This document shows, piece by piece, positions 1 to 8,897 of a DNA stretch of 29,168 nt (its first letter is position 1; the number at the start of each line of letters is the position of its first letter). The notes under the pieces are model-generated. The model did no database searches, was not told where the DNA came from, and worked only from the letters and a program-made list of their open reading frames with translations. The stretch covers positions 1 to 29,168 of the forward strand of contig CAJUJU010000052.1 of the NCBI GenBank assembly GCA_910586835.1, given 5' to 3'. Made by a program: the position numbers and the translations under genes. Source of the stretch: an uncultured Acetatifactor sp. (lineage in GTDB: Bacteria; Bacillota; Clostridia; Lachnospirales; Lachnospiraceae).

Positions 1-1
1 G

Positions 2-109
2 GAAGCTGCCGGGTCGGAAAAGGACGAGGAAAAGAAGCCGGAGAAGGGTTCAGAGGAAGCTGCCGGGTCGGAAAAGGACGAGGAAAAAAAGCAGGAGAAG
101 GGGCCGGCG
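2..109 (+). repeat. Two tandem 54-nt in-frame repeats
   Basis: Bases 2-55 and 56-109 are near-identical 54-nt units encoding EAAGSEKDEEKK followed by a K/E/G linker. A decayed third copy starts near 109. They may continue left of the window. Confidence 0.85.
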
Positions 110-1927
110 GAAGCCGCCGGGCAGGAAAACGTCCAGGAGGAGAATCAGGAGCTTGCCGCGGAGGCCGAGGATGAGTTGGATGAAGAGCCTTCTTTTCTGG
201 TGACGGAGAGTGAGAAGCTGAACAAAAAGGCGCTCCGGCGGGCAATCAAAAAGGATCAGACTACTTCCATGCTGGTAAAGCTGGAGACGGACGGACAGAT
301 CAACAAGGCCATGCGTACCATAGACAAGGGCTTTGACCATCGGCTCATCGCCGTGATCAACAAGTGGAGTACCTCCGAGCATCCCGAGCGGGAAATGGAT
401 ATGATAAGGGTAGAGGGCAAAAAAGCATCCGAGTATATGAAGGAGAATGGTTATACCTTCATGGACTGTGTCATGTTCGCCCAGAGTGCCATTGAAAAGA
501 ATAAGCCCAGAGTGGAAATTGATGTGGAGCTGTCGGATGAAAAGGGACGTTTTGACAGGAAAATGAACCTGTCGGATCCGGGATTTAAAAATATTCCGCC
601 CAGCCATATGCCGAAGCTTTTGAATAGTTTTCTGCAGATTGTGACGCTGGGATTTTTCCAGAACCGGCAGGATCGCATGAACCACAAGAAGGAACTGGAG
701 ATGATCCGCTTTGCCGCCATAGAGAAGGAGAAGATGTCCCGCCTGGAAAAAAGCGAAAAGAAGGCAGCTGCCATTGAAGCCCAGCGAAAGAGGGCCCAGA
801 ACAAAGAGATTGCAACCAAGGCGCTGGAACGGCAGGCGGAGGAGAAGCAGTATCAGTATGACAAAAAGCACAGCCAGGAAAAGCTGAAGGAGATGGATAC
901 TTATCGGAAGGAGGCTGCCGATAAGATGGACCGCCTGGCAAAGAAGAAGGCGGAGCTGACCGAAAAGGCAAAGGACTGTCAGGCCAGGATGAAGGAGCTG
1001 AGCGGCGCCAAGGAAGAGGTTAAGGAGTGGCTGGATAAGAATAAGGGCACCGGGTGGGAGAAAGATCCTGACAAGAAGAAGGCTCTGTCGGAAATGATGG
1101 AGAAGGTCAATGCCTATAATAGTGCCAGGGAAGAGTACGGGCGCGTCGGAAAGGATATGGCGAGAGTCCAGAGAACTGCGGATAAGCTGATGATTGCCGT
1201 GGGAGTGAGGGAAGGAAAGCGCCCGCGTCTGACGGAATTGTACCGGAAGCAGGGAGAGCACAGTCTCACAGAGGAGGAGAGAAAGGAACTGGAGGAACTG
1301 GAGAAGCCCGGTGTTATAAAGGGCATTGACAGCGAGTCCGTCAAGAAGGCTGAAGAGTCGGAGAAGTCTCTGTCAGAGCCGGAGAAGTCTGTGGAATCCG
1401 AAAAGGATGCCGCAGAAAAGGAAGCGGAGAAGGAAGCCGACGTGAAGAAGGAAGCCGAGGCGGAGAAGAAAGAGACTGCGGAGGCGGAGGCAAAGAAGGA
1501 AGCCGAGGCGGAGAAGAAAGAGACTGCAGAGGCGGAGGCAAAGAAGGAGTCCAAGGAGGCGGAGAAGAAGGCCGAGACACCTGCGGCGGAGGCGAAGAAG
1601 GAATCCAAGGAAGCGGAGAAGAAGGCCGAGACACCTGCGGCGGAGGCGAAGAAGGAGTCCAAGGAGGCGGAGAAGAAGGCCGAGACACCTGCGGCGGGGG
1701 CAAAGAAGGAGTCCAAGGAAGCAGAGAAGAAGGCCGAGACACCTGCGGCGGGGACAAAGAAGGACCCCGTGGCGGCCGGAAAGAAGGATTCCCCTGCGTC
1801 CAAGGAAGCGGATAAGAAGGAGGCAGAGAAAAAGGAGGCAGAAAAGAAAGCCGCGGAGAAGAAGGCAGAAAAATCCAGGCAGCCTGATAAGAAGTCCGGG
1901 AAGAAGGGACCTTCCAGGCGACGCTAA
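2..1927 (+). CDS. Lys/Glu-rich coiled-coil protein, 5' end cut by window
   Basis: The frame is open from base 2, so the start lies left of the window; at least 641 residues are present. I do not recognise the family. The visible part begins with an 18-residue Glu/Lys/Gly repeat. A more ordinary globular-looking stretch follows (about nt 200-720), with hydrophobic positions and the motif NSFLQIVTLGFF. Then comes a long heptad-like coiled coil rich in K, E, A and R (about nt 720-1290), and finally tandem 16- and 18-residue KKE/AE repeats. The protein ends in a basic tail (KKSGKKGPSRRR). There is no membrane segment in the part seen. It is the first visible gene of a four-gene same-strand set, 103 bases ahead of the next gene. 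The charged repeats suggest a rigid single alpha-helix or stalk; that is inference. A role as structural or scaffold partner of the downstream genes is possible but unproven. Confidence 0.85.
   Translation, partial: EAAGSEKDEEKKPEKGSEEAAGSEKDEEKKQEKGPAEAAGQENVQEENQELAAEAEDELDEEPSFLVTESEKLNKKALRRAIKKDQTTSMLVKLETDGQINKAMRTIDKGFDHRLIAVINKWSTSEHPEREMDMIRVEGKKASEYMKENGYTFMDCVMFAQSAIEKNKPRVEIDVELSDEKGRFDRKMNLSDPGFKNIPPSHMPKLLNSFLQIVTLGFFQNRQDRMNHKKELEMIRFAAIEKEKMSRLEKSEKKAAAIEAQRKRAQNKEIATKALERQAEEKQYQYDKKHSQEKLKEMDTYRKEAADKMDRLAKKKAELTEKAKDCQARMKELSGAKEEVKEWLDKNKGTGWEKDPDKKKALSEMMEKVNAYNSAREEYGRVGKDMARVQRTADKLMIAVGVREGKRPRLTELYRKQGEHSLTEEERKELEELEKPGVIKGIDSESVKKAEESEKSLSEPEKSVESEKDAAEKEAEKEADVKKEAEAEKKETAEAEAKKEAEAEKKETAEAEAKKESKEAEKKAETPAAEAKKESKEAEKKAETPAAEAKKESKEAEKKAETPAAGAKKESKEAEKKAETPAAGTKKDPVAAGKKDSPASKEADKKEAEKKEAEKKAAEKKAEKSRQPDKKSGKKGPSRRR
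1451..1756 (+). repeat. In-frame tandem repeats (48-nt x2, then 54-nt x4)
   Basis: Two 48-nt units (from 1451 and 1499; 16 residues, core EAEAEKKETAEAEAKK) are followed by four 54-nt units (1541-1594, 1595-1648, 1649-1702, 1703-1756; 18 residues, core KKESKEAEKKAETPAA). Units differ by only a few bases, which suggests recent slippage or unequal exchange. Eighteen residues equals five turns of an alpha-helix, so every copy would present the same face. Confidence 0.9.
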
Positions 1928-2030
1928 ATGGGTGCAGGGAAGCAGCGCCCGTGCACATGATACACATTCGGTTTGCAGAAACGGAAGTTTCGTAATTGCT
2001 AATCCATTATGAAGAAAAGGAGAGGAAAAC

Positions 2031-4343
2031 ATGTCAGGAATCTATGAACAGTATGCCAAATTTCGGCCTGAGCTGACGGATGGTGAGAAAGATACATTGA
2101 ATCGCCGGGGAGAGGGGGAACTATCTGACAATCATGGTCAGATTATTGTGGCAAAGAAGCGGGCCGAGAGGCAGTTCAGCGAGTGGGTGAATTCCGGGTA
2201 TGTATATCCGGATGATCCGGATATTACGGAAAAATATCCGGGCATTGATCCTAAGGGATGCGCCTGCGAGGTAGATATGAGCTTTGCCAACCGTGTGGCC
2301 AGGCTGAAGGCGGCATTGCCCAGCCGGCCGCTGATGACGATGTCCTATGTGGGCCAGCGGTTGAGCGAGTTGGAGGATCTCCAGAGCCGAATCTATAGTT
2401 CCTGGCAGGAAATGGAGTTTGACTGCCGGAAGATTCAGTTGAACCAGCGGGCGGCAAAGCTTGCGGTGACACAGGAGAGCAGCGACTGGCTTCTGGATCA
2501 GGCAGACGACTATGCCAGGGAGGGAAACGGGATTCAGACCGTCAATATGTATCTGAATGTGCTGGAGTATGCCGCAGGACTGACAGACAGAGAGCCCACT
2601 CTGCAGGAGAGAGCTTTTCTCAAGCGACTGGAGGCCCCTCTGGATGAGGCGGTGGAGCGCCGCAGGCACGATTCCCTGACGCAGCCTCTGAAGGTAGAAG
2701 TGGAGTTTACGAACTTCGACAATCAAGTGCAGCAGAAGTTTTTCTCCAGTCCACTTGCCTGGGAGAAGAAGCCGGCGGATACGCCAAAAGATGTGGCACG
2801 CCCCGAGGCGGTGGAGGGTGCCATTTCCAGATATGCCGCAGCTACTGCGGACAGAGCCCTGGATCCTCTCTTTGAACACGCTGAGAAGATCACCCAGGGA
2901 AAGATCAGCCGCGCTGATCTGATCACCGTGGACGGCAAGACCGTGAAGGAGCTTATGGCCGAGCGGTTCCGGGAGATGGAGAGCAACGAAACCTTTGAAA
3001 CCTGGTATGGGAAAAACGTGCGCCAGATGACCAATGACCTGGTCTCCGCAGGCCTGATGGCGGGTAAGCGGGTGGAGGCGTTTGTTCCGGACAAAAACGG
3101 CAGGATTCCCAAGGAACCGGCCCAGGTGGTGAAGACGGGCTACACACCTTCTCCGTTAAAGAAGGTAACACTGAACGCCTGGGAGCGGCATTTTGCAAAG
3201 CATGGTTTTTATAAGGAAAAGGCTGCCAAAGCTGTGGAATATCAGAATGTCATGGCGGCCAGAGAGCGGGTACAGCTTAAGAATATGGAGACCCGACTGC
3301 AGATGAATGATTTGTCATCGCCGCGCGTAAAGGATATGTTTTTCGGAGAATGGCAGAAGGAGACGGGAGAGCCGCTGCCCGAGAAGGTGCCTGGAAACTA
3401 CACTGTGCAGCGTTCCGCGCTGAGCACCTTTGCCATCTGTGGTCTGGCTGCAAAGGGTTATTCCATAGAAGAGATTATGAACCCTGACCTGCTGCAGAAG
3501 GAGAAAGCAGACATGGGCAGGGAGGTCATTGAGAATCTGACCAGGAATGGAAGCGAGAGCGAAATTGAGGAGCGGAAGCGGTGGGAGGCCGAGACGCTTT
3601 ACAACGGCAGAAAGAAATTGAACGATCAGCTGGATCGAATCTGTGAGAATTTTGACCTTACTGACACAGAAAAGATTTTTTCTGAAGAAAGCATCCCCAT
3701 GTATGCGTTGGGCAGCGTGCTCTTCGATTTGTCCCAGGAAGAGGATCGCGTGGATAAGCAGAAATACGAGGCGGTTGCCAAGGCGGATGTGCCGGACAGG
3801 GATCCCAAGGAGACCATACGGCAGCTCTTTGACCATGCCGACAGCTTCTGTAACTATATGCAGTATGCCAAAAATACACTCACAAGCAGGTGTATTGTGA
3901 CTGGCACGGAGGTGAACAGTGGATTTGGAATTGACCGTGCATTGTCGGAAATGGGAAGATTTGAGTACGCAAGAAGGTTGTATGCGGAGGAAAAGGCCAA
4001 AAATCCCGGCGTCCAGCCTTATTTGGGGGTGAAGGCGGATGACTTCCAGCTGGTGAGCAATGAGCTGGCCATGACTGATAGCTTCAATGATGCGGTCAGA
4101 AAGAGTGTCTTGGATCCCAAAATGGCAGCTTCGTTGAAACAGGCAGCAGTAAGAGGCGATATCTTACAGAGGATAAATGTGCAGTATAACAGCAAGCATG
4201 AGATTTCCTTTGAAATCAGCGAGTCTTCCAAGAAGACGGCAAAGAAGGAAGAGCGCAGCCAGAAGCTGGAGGAAGCTGTCCGGAAAAATCAGGAGAAGGC
4301 AGACAAGAAACAGGTGAAAAAGTCGTCGGGAAGATCAATGTAG
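2031..4343 (+). CDS. Uncharacterised 770-aa protein, paralogue of the gene at 6374
   Basis: The ATG at 2031 follows AGGAGAGG with normal spacing. I do not recognise the family. The N-terminus reads MSGIYEQYAKFRPELTD and closely matches that of the 809-aa gene at 6374. The two proteins share a highly conserved block (about residues 171-415 here). It includes VLEYAAGLTDR, QKFFSSPLAWEK, SRYAAAT, LITVDGKTV, GKRVEAFVPDKNG, and a stretch around SPLKKVTLNAWERHF. The C-terminal half is more divergent and mostly helical. There is no signal peptide or clear transmembrane helix. The last 40 residues are Lys/Glu-rich and basic. It sits between the coiled-coil gene and the kinase-like gene, consistent with a single transcription unit. 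Function unknown. Confidence 0.9.
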   Translation: MSGIYEQYAKFRPELTDGEKDTLNRRGEGELSDNHGQIIVAKKRAERQFSEWVNSGYVYPDDPDITEKYPGIDPKGCACEVDMSFANRVARLKAALPSRPLMTMSYVGQRLSELEDLQSRIYSSWQEMEFDCRKIQLNQRAAKLAVTQESSDWLLDQADDYAREGNGIQTVNMYLNVLEYAAGLTDREPTLQERAFLKRLEAPLDEAVERRRHDSLTQPLKVEVEFTNFDNQVQQKFFSSPLAWEKKPADTPKDVARPEAVEGAISRYAAATADRALDPLFEHAEKITQGKISRADLITVDGKTVKELMAERFREMESNETFETWYGKNVRQMTNDLVSAGLMAGKRVEAFVPDKNGRIPKEPAQVVKTGYTPSPLKKVTLNAWERHFAKHGFYKEKAAKAVEYQNVMAARERVQLKNMETRLQMNDLSSPRVKDMFFGEWQKETGEPLPEKVPGNYTVQRSALSTFAICGLAAKGYSIEEIMNPDLLQKEKADMGREVIENLTRNGSESEIEERKRWEAETLYNGRKKLNDQLDRICENFDLTDTEKIFSEESIPMYALGSVLFDLSQEEDRVDKQKYEAVAKADVPDRDPKETIRQLFDHADSFCNYMQYAKNTLTSRCIVTGTEVNSGFGIDRALSEMGRFEYARRLYAEEKAKNPGVQPYLGVKADDFQLVSNELAMTDSFNDAVRKSVLDPKMAASLKQAAVRGDILQRINVQYNSKHEISFEISESSKKTAKKEERSQKLEEAVRKNQEKADKKQVKKSSGRSM

Positions 4344-4434
4344 GAAATGACAGGATCCGCTCCTGGAAGTTTTTTCGTTAATTGTATGGAAAGTGGAAAG
4401 GAAATCGCGCGTAAAGCGTGTGAAAGGTGCAGGT

Positions 4435-6309
4435 ATGGCAGGATCCGAAAGGCAGATTGTCCGGGATTACAGAAAGGCACAGAAGCAAAAAATACTGGCA
4501 GGTATCGCTGCGGGAACCATGACAAAGCAGGACCTGAGTCATTTTAACGCCACCAACAGACGGCATCAGATGTTTGATGCCGTCAAGGCAGTGGTTCGGC
4601 TTACCCAAAGGAAAAATCCTTACACGGAGACCGGCAACCGTTTTGAAAGAGACGGCATGCAGTTTGAAAATAAGGGACGTATTATGATCGGAGGCACCAA
4701 GCCCATGTATCAGTACCAGGATTCCAAGGGTCAGGTGTGGCTCATGAAGGAGGCGATCACGGCCATCGGTACAAAAAAGCCCATGGGTGCACTGGTATCG
4801 GAGGCAGCCTTTCGGATTCAGAATCTGGTGGAACCGGAGAGCGCCATTCCCACCTTTGTGAGAAGGAGTGCAGACGGGAAGGTGGTGCACGGTTCTTTTC
4901 AGGCCAGGGTGGACGTGGATAAGAACGCCATCGACCTGTTCCAGTGGCAGAGGGACGGCAAGGGCGTTCTCACGGATTCCCTGAAAAAACAGATCTTGCG
5001 GGAACATGTGACGGACTGGCTGCTCTGTAACTTTGATACCAAGGGAGAAAATTTTCTGATTGATACTGACGGGCGGCTGCGGGGTATCGACAAGGAGCAG
5101 GCATTCAGTTATCTGTATGAGAAAGAGGCACAGCACCTGAGCTATGACTATTCTCCCAACCCCAACAAAACGCTGTATGACACGGTGTTTCAGATGTACG
5201 CCAACGGGGACAAGAACATGGATCTGGATCTTGGCGGTAATTATCAGTATATCAGAAAGCTGAGCCAGATGCCGGACCAGGAATACATGAATATCTTTCG
5301 GGATGTCATTGATGCCAAATGCAAGGGTGACACGACCAAAGCGGATAAGATGTACGAGGCTATCCTGGGCAGGAAGCAGAACCTGGAGACGGAGTATGGG
5401 GAATTTTACGGAAAACTGGTGCGGGAGAGATTTAAGGATAAGTCCAGGGATATGCTGACGGAGAATGGGCAGTTCTCATTCGAGGGCAGAGAGGCAGGCG
5501 CATCACAGAGAATCGCGCGGGAAGCCTCCCGGGCAAAGCAGAGCCGGGGTGCTGAGGCGATGAAGGAGCGGCTGGAGGAGCGCCGCAAGGTGTTCTTAAG
5601 ATCCAGAAACGAGAAGGTGTCTGTTCACTATCAGGCCATACACGATGTGCTGGGAAAGATCACGGAGCTGGCGGAGCTTGATGTCAACCGGGAAAACCGG
5701 GATAAACTGGAAAAGCTGAACGAAGAGCTGAAGGAGCGCTGCGAGAGCTTTCTGGAGGAGAGCGGAAACCGCCATACGCCTCGGGGAAGAGCCAGGAGAA
5801 GGCTGGTGAACGAGCTTCTGGAGATGGAGCGGAGCGACGCAAAGACGCTGGCCGTGCTGAAGGACGACAAGATGATGGACTACATGGAGGGTACGGGGAA
5901 GAAGTGCTGGGAGGCCTTAGGCATGGGGCGGAAGCAGAGTCAGGGCCTGGATGCGGCAACACCTGTGGCCACACAGCGTCTGGCGAAGCTGGCGGGCACT
6001 GACGACTACGGAGCCATTGACAAGCTGTTTGGAAAAGAACAGCTCGGGGAGAAGGATTCCGTGGATGCCAGGCTGGCCCAGGGGGTGGACTGTCTGACGG
6101 AGCAGTCTCTTCGCTATGGTATGCGGGATATTTTGGATAAGAAGCAGCTCAAGGAGCTGTGTCAGCGGGTAGCCCAGGTGCAGAAGGCCCTGCCTGACAT
6201 GGAAAAGACGGAGCAAGCCGGGATCGGTGAAAAAAAGACAGTACCAAAGAAACAGGAGTCTGCGAAGACGGCAAAAACAGAGTCACCGCAGAAAGCCCCC
6301 CGGAGATAG
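4435..6309 (+). CDS. HipA/PI3-4-kinase-like fold protein
   Basis: I place the start at ATG 4435 (MAGSERQIVRD), behind AAAGGTG; an upstream in-frame GTG at 4393 has no better site. Of 624 residues, about 85-270 match the catalytic core seen in HipA, actin-fragmin-kinase and PI3/4-kinase-like proteins. A beta-strand lysine lies in VWLMKEA (K105), and an acidic residue in SEAAFRI (E123) may be the helix-C glutamate. The catalytic loop reads NFDTKGENFLI (D201, N206), where relatives usually have NxDRHxxN. The metal-binding aspartate is in LRGIDKEQAF (D219). The key positions are thus filled although the Arg-His pair is changed. The rest (about 325-624) is charged and helical, ending in a basic tail (KAPRR). 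It is flanked on both sides by paralogous genes of unknown function, so those proteins are natural substrate or partner candidates. Whether it phosphorylates protein, lipid or something else cannot be told from sequence. Confidence 0.7.
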   Translation: MAGSERQIVRDYRKAQKQKILAGIAAGTMTKQDLSHFNATNRRHQMFDAVKAVVRLTQRKNPYTETGNRFERDGMQFENKGRIMIGGTKPMYQYQDSKGQVWLMKEAITAIGTKKPMGALVSEAAFRIQNLVEPESAIPTFVRRSADGKVVHGSFQARVDVDKNAIDLFQWQRDGKGVLTDSLKKQILREHVTDWLLCNFDTKGENFLIDTDGRLRGIDKEQAFSYLYEKEAQHLSYDYSPNPNKTLYDTVFQMYANGDKNMDLDLGGNYQYIRKLSQMPDQEYMNIFRDVIDAKCKGDTTKADKMYEAILGRKQNLETEYGEFYGKLVRERFKDKSRDMLTENGQFSFEGREAGASQRIAREASRAKQSRGAEAMKERLEERRKVFLRSRNEKVSVHYQAIHDVLGKITELAELDVNRENRDKLEKLNEELKERCESFLEESGNRHTPRGRARRRLVNELLEMERSDAKTLAVLKDDKMMDYMEGTGKKCWEALGMGRKQSQGLDAATPVATQRLAKLAGTDDYGAIDKLFGKEQLGEKDSVDARLAQGVDCLTEQSLRYGMRDILDKKQLKELCQRVAQVQKALPDMEKTEQAGIGEKKTVPKKQESAKTAKTESPQKAPRR

Positions 6310-6373
6310 ATGCGGCATTAATAAGATGTAGAAAAATCGGCAGAAAACTGTGAGGAATAGGAGGATTAAATGG

Positions 6374-8803
6374 ATGCCCGGTGTTTATGAACAGTATGAG
6401 AAGTATCGGCCGTCGATGAGCGACACGGAAAGAGCCGATCTGGAGCAGGCCAGGATACAGGAGGAGGAACTGCGCCAGAGAAAGGATCTGCAGCTGTGGG
6501 AGAGAAACGGCAAGGTCGGCTTCATTGAAAGAGATGGCAAGAAGCAAATGCTGCGGCCCTTCCCTTACATGGATAAGGAAGTTGAGATCGCGGAGGCCAG
6601 AGCCGACAAGCAGTTGTGGCCCTGGGAGAAGGCCCATATGATCTATCCGGACGACCCGGCTATCACGGATAAGTTTCCGGGCATGGATCCCAGAGGATAT
6701 TACACTGAGGTGGATATGGGCTTTTCGGACCGTTGTATGAAGGTCATGGCGGCGCTGCCCAGCCGCCCTCCGGAGACTCGCGCCTACATAGACCAGATGC
6801 TGAAAAATGCCCTGAATCAGGGATCGCCCATGGGCAGAGTCTGGACGCAGATGGTTGGAAAGTGCTGGCAGGCCAGGGATCTGCGCCGGGGGGCAAAGCT
6901 GGCTACCTCGGAGGCATGCTGCGAGTGGATGCTGGAAGATGCGGAACAGCTGGAAAAGGGAAGCGCCGACATCAGCCGGGTCAACGGCTTTGTCAATGTT
7001 CTGGAATATGTGGCAGGCCTGACGGACCGGGTTCCCACCGATCAGGAAAGAGCCTTCATGAAAAATGTGGATGGTGAGCTGACGCCGGAGGTAGAAGCCG
7101 CAAGGGAGAAGGACATTGTTATTCCGGATAAGATTCAGGTGAAGTTTGAGAACTTAGACCATCAGGTGGAGCAGAAGTTCTTTTCCAGCCCGCTTGCCTG
7201 GGATAAGACGCCTGAAGATATCCCCCATGACGTGGCCAGTGTGGAGGCGATACAGGACAGCTTAAGCCGTTATGCCGCCGCCACCGGTGACCGCTTTATG
7301 TCTCCGCTGTTTGAGCGCGCGGAAAAAGCGACCCACGGAATAATCAGCCGCGGCAACCTGATTACGGTGGACGGGCAGACTGTCCGCGAGGTCATGCAGG
7401 AGCAGTACAATCAATTGAAGAAAGAAGGGAATCTGCCGATAGAGGAAGGGTCGCAGAGAAGAATGCTTTTCGAGGACTGGTTCAAGAAGAACGAGAAGCA
7501 GATGACGGGGGAACTGGTTTCGGCGGCGCTGATGGCAGGCAAGCGGGTGGAGGCGTTTATTCCGGATAAAAACGGAAATATTCCCAAGGAACCGAAGCAG
7601 GTGACGAAGACAGGTTATGAGCCTTCCCCGTTAAAAAAGGTGACATTGAATGCCTGGGAACGCCATTTTTCCAAGTACGGACATTTTAAGGAGAAGGTGG
7701 CAAAGGCGGCGGAGTATCAGCGCGTCATGGCCGCCCGGGAAAGGGTGCAGCACCAGAACAGGATAAATCAGTTAGACGCGGACAGCTTGGTGGGGAGTCG
7801 GATGAAAGATATCTTCTTTGGGGATTATGTAAAGGAGAACGGCCCCATAGAAATTGACAACCCCATGTGGGGGCTCAGTGTGAGCAGAAGCGGCCTCACC
7901 ACGACTGTCATCTGCCGTATGATTCGGGACGGCCACAGTATGCAGGATATTCTGGATCCGGATAAGCTGGAGGAGGAAAGGAAGAAGGCGGCCGAGGAGA
8001 CAGTGGAGAGAGTAAAGGCTCGTGATGACGACTGGCTGGCGAATAACCTTTTCGAGGGTTATCAGAAGCTGAACAAGGAGGTGGAGATGCTGGCATCCAG
8101 GATCGATCTGGGTGACGATAAGCAGCTGTTTTCCCAGGATTCGAGGACTTTGTTCGCAACGGCTGAAGCGATTTTCGACCTGAGTCAGGAGGTAGACAGG
8201 AACAAGGAAGCCATGAACAAGGCGGCGGAGGCACATTTCCCCGACCGTAAGGGCAGTGAGGTTATGGATGAACTGTACCATGAGAGTGCCGGGCTGACTG
8301 GTTATAAGGATATGGCAATAAAGGGAATACAGGCACAGAGCGATCTGTTGAGGAAGGATACGTCGCAAATAAAGAGTACCCTGGCAAGTTTGGCCGCGTG
8401 GGAGTATACCCGCAACAGTTATAACGCTAAGAGACAGGCATCGCCCGGAGCGAGGTTTACCGAGGATGATTTTGCAAAGGCCATGGATGTGCAGACGCTG
8501 CTTTGTGTGGGAGGACCGACCACAGACTTTGCCGGGCAGATAAGGTCTGACGAGGTGCTGGGAGACGCAATGCGGGGAGCGATACTTGCAGGAGATGTCT
8601 CCAGGTTTATAACCGTACGCTATGACAAGGGAGGCGAAGTGGTCTTTAACGCGGACAGGAAAGGATTGCAGGAACGGGGTGAGAAGCTGAGGAGACTGGA
8701 GGGTACCGTGAAGAAAAACGAAGAAAAAGAGATGAAAAAAGAGGCGGAAGCGCTCCGAAAACAGGAAAAGAAGACAGAGAAGGCGGCTGTGAAACGCCGT
8801 TAG
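6374..8803 (+). CDS. Uncharacterised 809-aa protein, paralogue of the gene at 2031
   Basis: The ATG at 6374 (MPGVYEQYEKYRPSMSD) is preferred over the in-frame start at 6350, because AGGAGG lies at 6359-6364, nine bases upstream, and the N-terminus then aligns with the paralogue at 2031. Compared with that protein it has an extra stretch near residues 22-50 (QEEELRQRKDLQLWER region) and near 350-370. The conserved block covers about residues 203-454, with QKFFSSPLAWDK, SRYAAATGDR, LITVDGQTV, GKRVEAFIPDKNG and NAWERHF. The C-terminus is a Lys/Glu-rich helix ending VKRR. No membrane segment or signal peptide is seen. It is the last gene of the set, closed by a strong terminator 22 bases downstream. 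Function unknown. Confidence 0.9.
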   Translation: MPGVYEQYEKYRPSMSDTERADLEQARIQEEELRQRKDLQLWERNGKVGFIERDGKKQMLRPFPYMDKEVEIAEARADKQLWPWEKAHMIYPDDPAITDKFPGMDPRGYYTEVDMGFSDRCMKVMAALPSRPPETRAYIDQMLKNALNQGSPMGRVWTQMVGKCWQARDLRRGAKLATSEACCEWMLEDAEQLEKGSADISRVNGFVNVLEYVAGLTDRVPTDQERAFMKNVDGELTPEVEAAREKDIVIPDKIQVKFENLDHQVEQKFFSSPLAWDKTPEDIPHDVASVEAIQDSLSRYAAATGDRFMSPLFERAEKATHGIISRGNLITVDGQTVREVMQEQYNQLKKEGNLPIEEGSQRRMLFEDWFKKNEKQMTGELVSAALMAGKRVEAFIPDKNGNIPKEPKQVTKTGYEPSPLKKVTLNAWERHFSKYGHFKEKVAKAAEYQRVMAARERVQHQNRINQLDADSLVGSRMKDIFFGDYVKENGPIEIDNPMWGLSVSRSGLTTTVICRMIRDGHSMQDILDPDKLEEERKKAAEETVERVKARDDDWLANNLFEGYQKLNKEVEMLASRIDLGDDKQLFSQDSRTLFATAEAIFDLSQEVDRNKEAMNKAAEAHFPDRKGSEVMDELYHESAGLTGYKDMAIKGIQAQSDLLRKDTSQIKSTLASLAAWEYTRNSYNAKRQASPGARFTEDDFAKAMDVQTLLCVGGPTTDFAGQIRSDEVLGDAMRGAILAGDVSRFITVRYDKGGEVVFNADRKGLQERGEKLRRLEGTVKKNEEKEMKKEAEALRKQEKKTEKAAVKRR

Positions 8804-8824
8804 AACTCAGAGGAAGACAATTTC

Positions 8825-8858
8825 AAAAGGACTGCCGTATTGACACGGCAGTCCTTTT
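8825..8858. terminator. Bidirectional intrinsic terminator
   Basis: A perfect 14-bp inverted repeat (AAAAGGACTGCCGT, loop ATTGAC, ACGGCAGTCCTTTT) has A-run and T-run ends. It can therefore stop transcription from the 809-aa gene on the left and from the convergent pilin-like genes on the right. Confidence 0.95.
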
Positions 8859-8897
8859 GTCTTGCGCCGGACGGCGCGGGTTTCAGGGGACAAACGA

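Noticed and set aside
1541..1756. Regular 54-nt repeats as a CRISPR array
   Set aside because: Units abut without spacers, stay in frame and encode a continuous helix; no cas genes.
1114..1803. Minus-strand ORF with Ser/Phe/Ala repeats
   Set aside because: It is the complement of the Lys/Glu repeat region of the coiled-coil gene, with no ribosome binding site and no independent signal.
4347..4547. 66-residue plus-strand ORF before the kinase-like gene
   Set aside because: It overlaps the start of the kinase-like gene in another frame and has no ribosome binding site.
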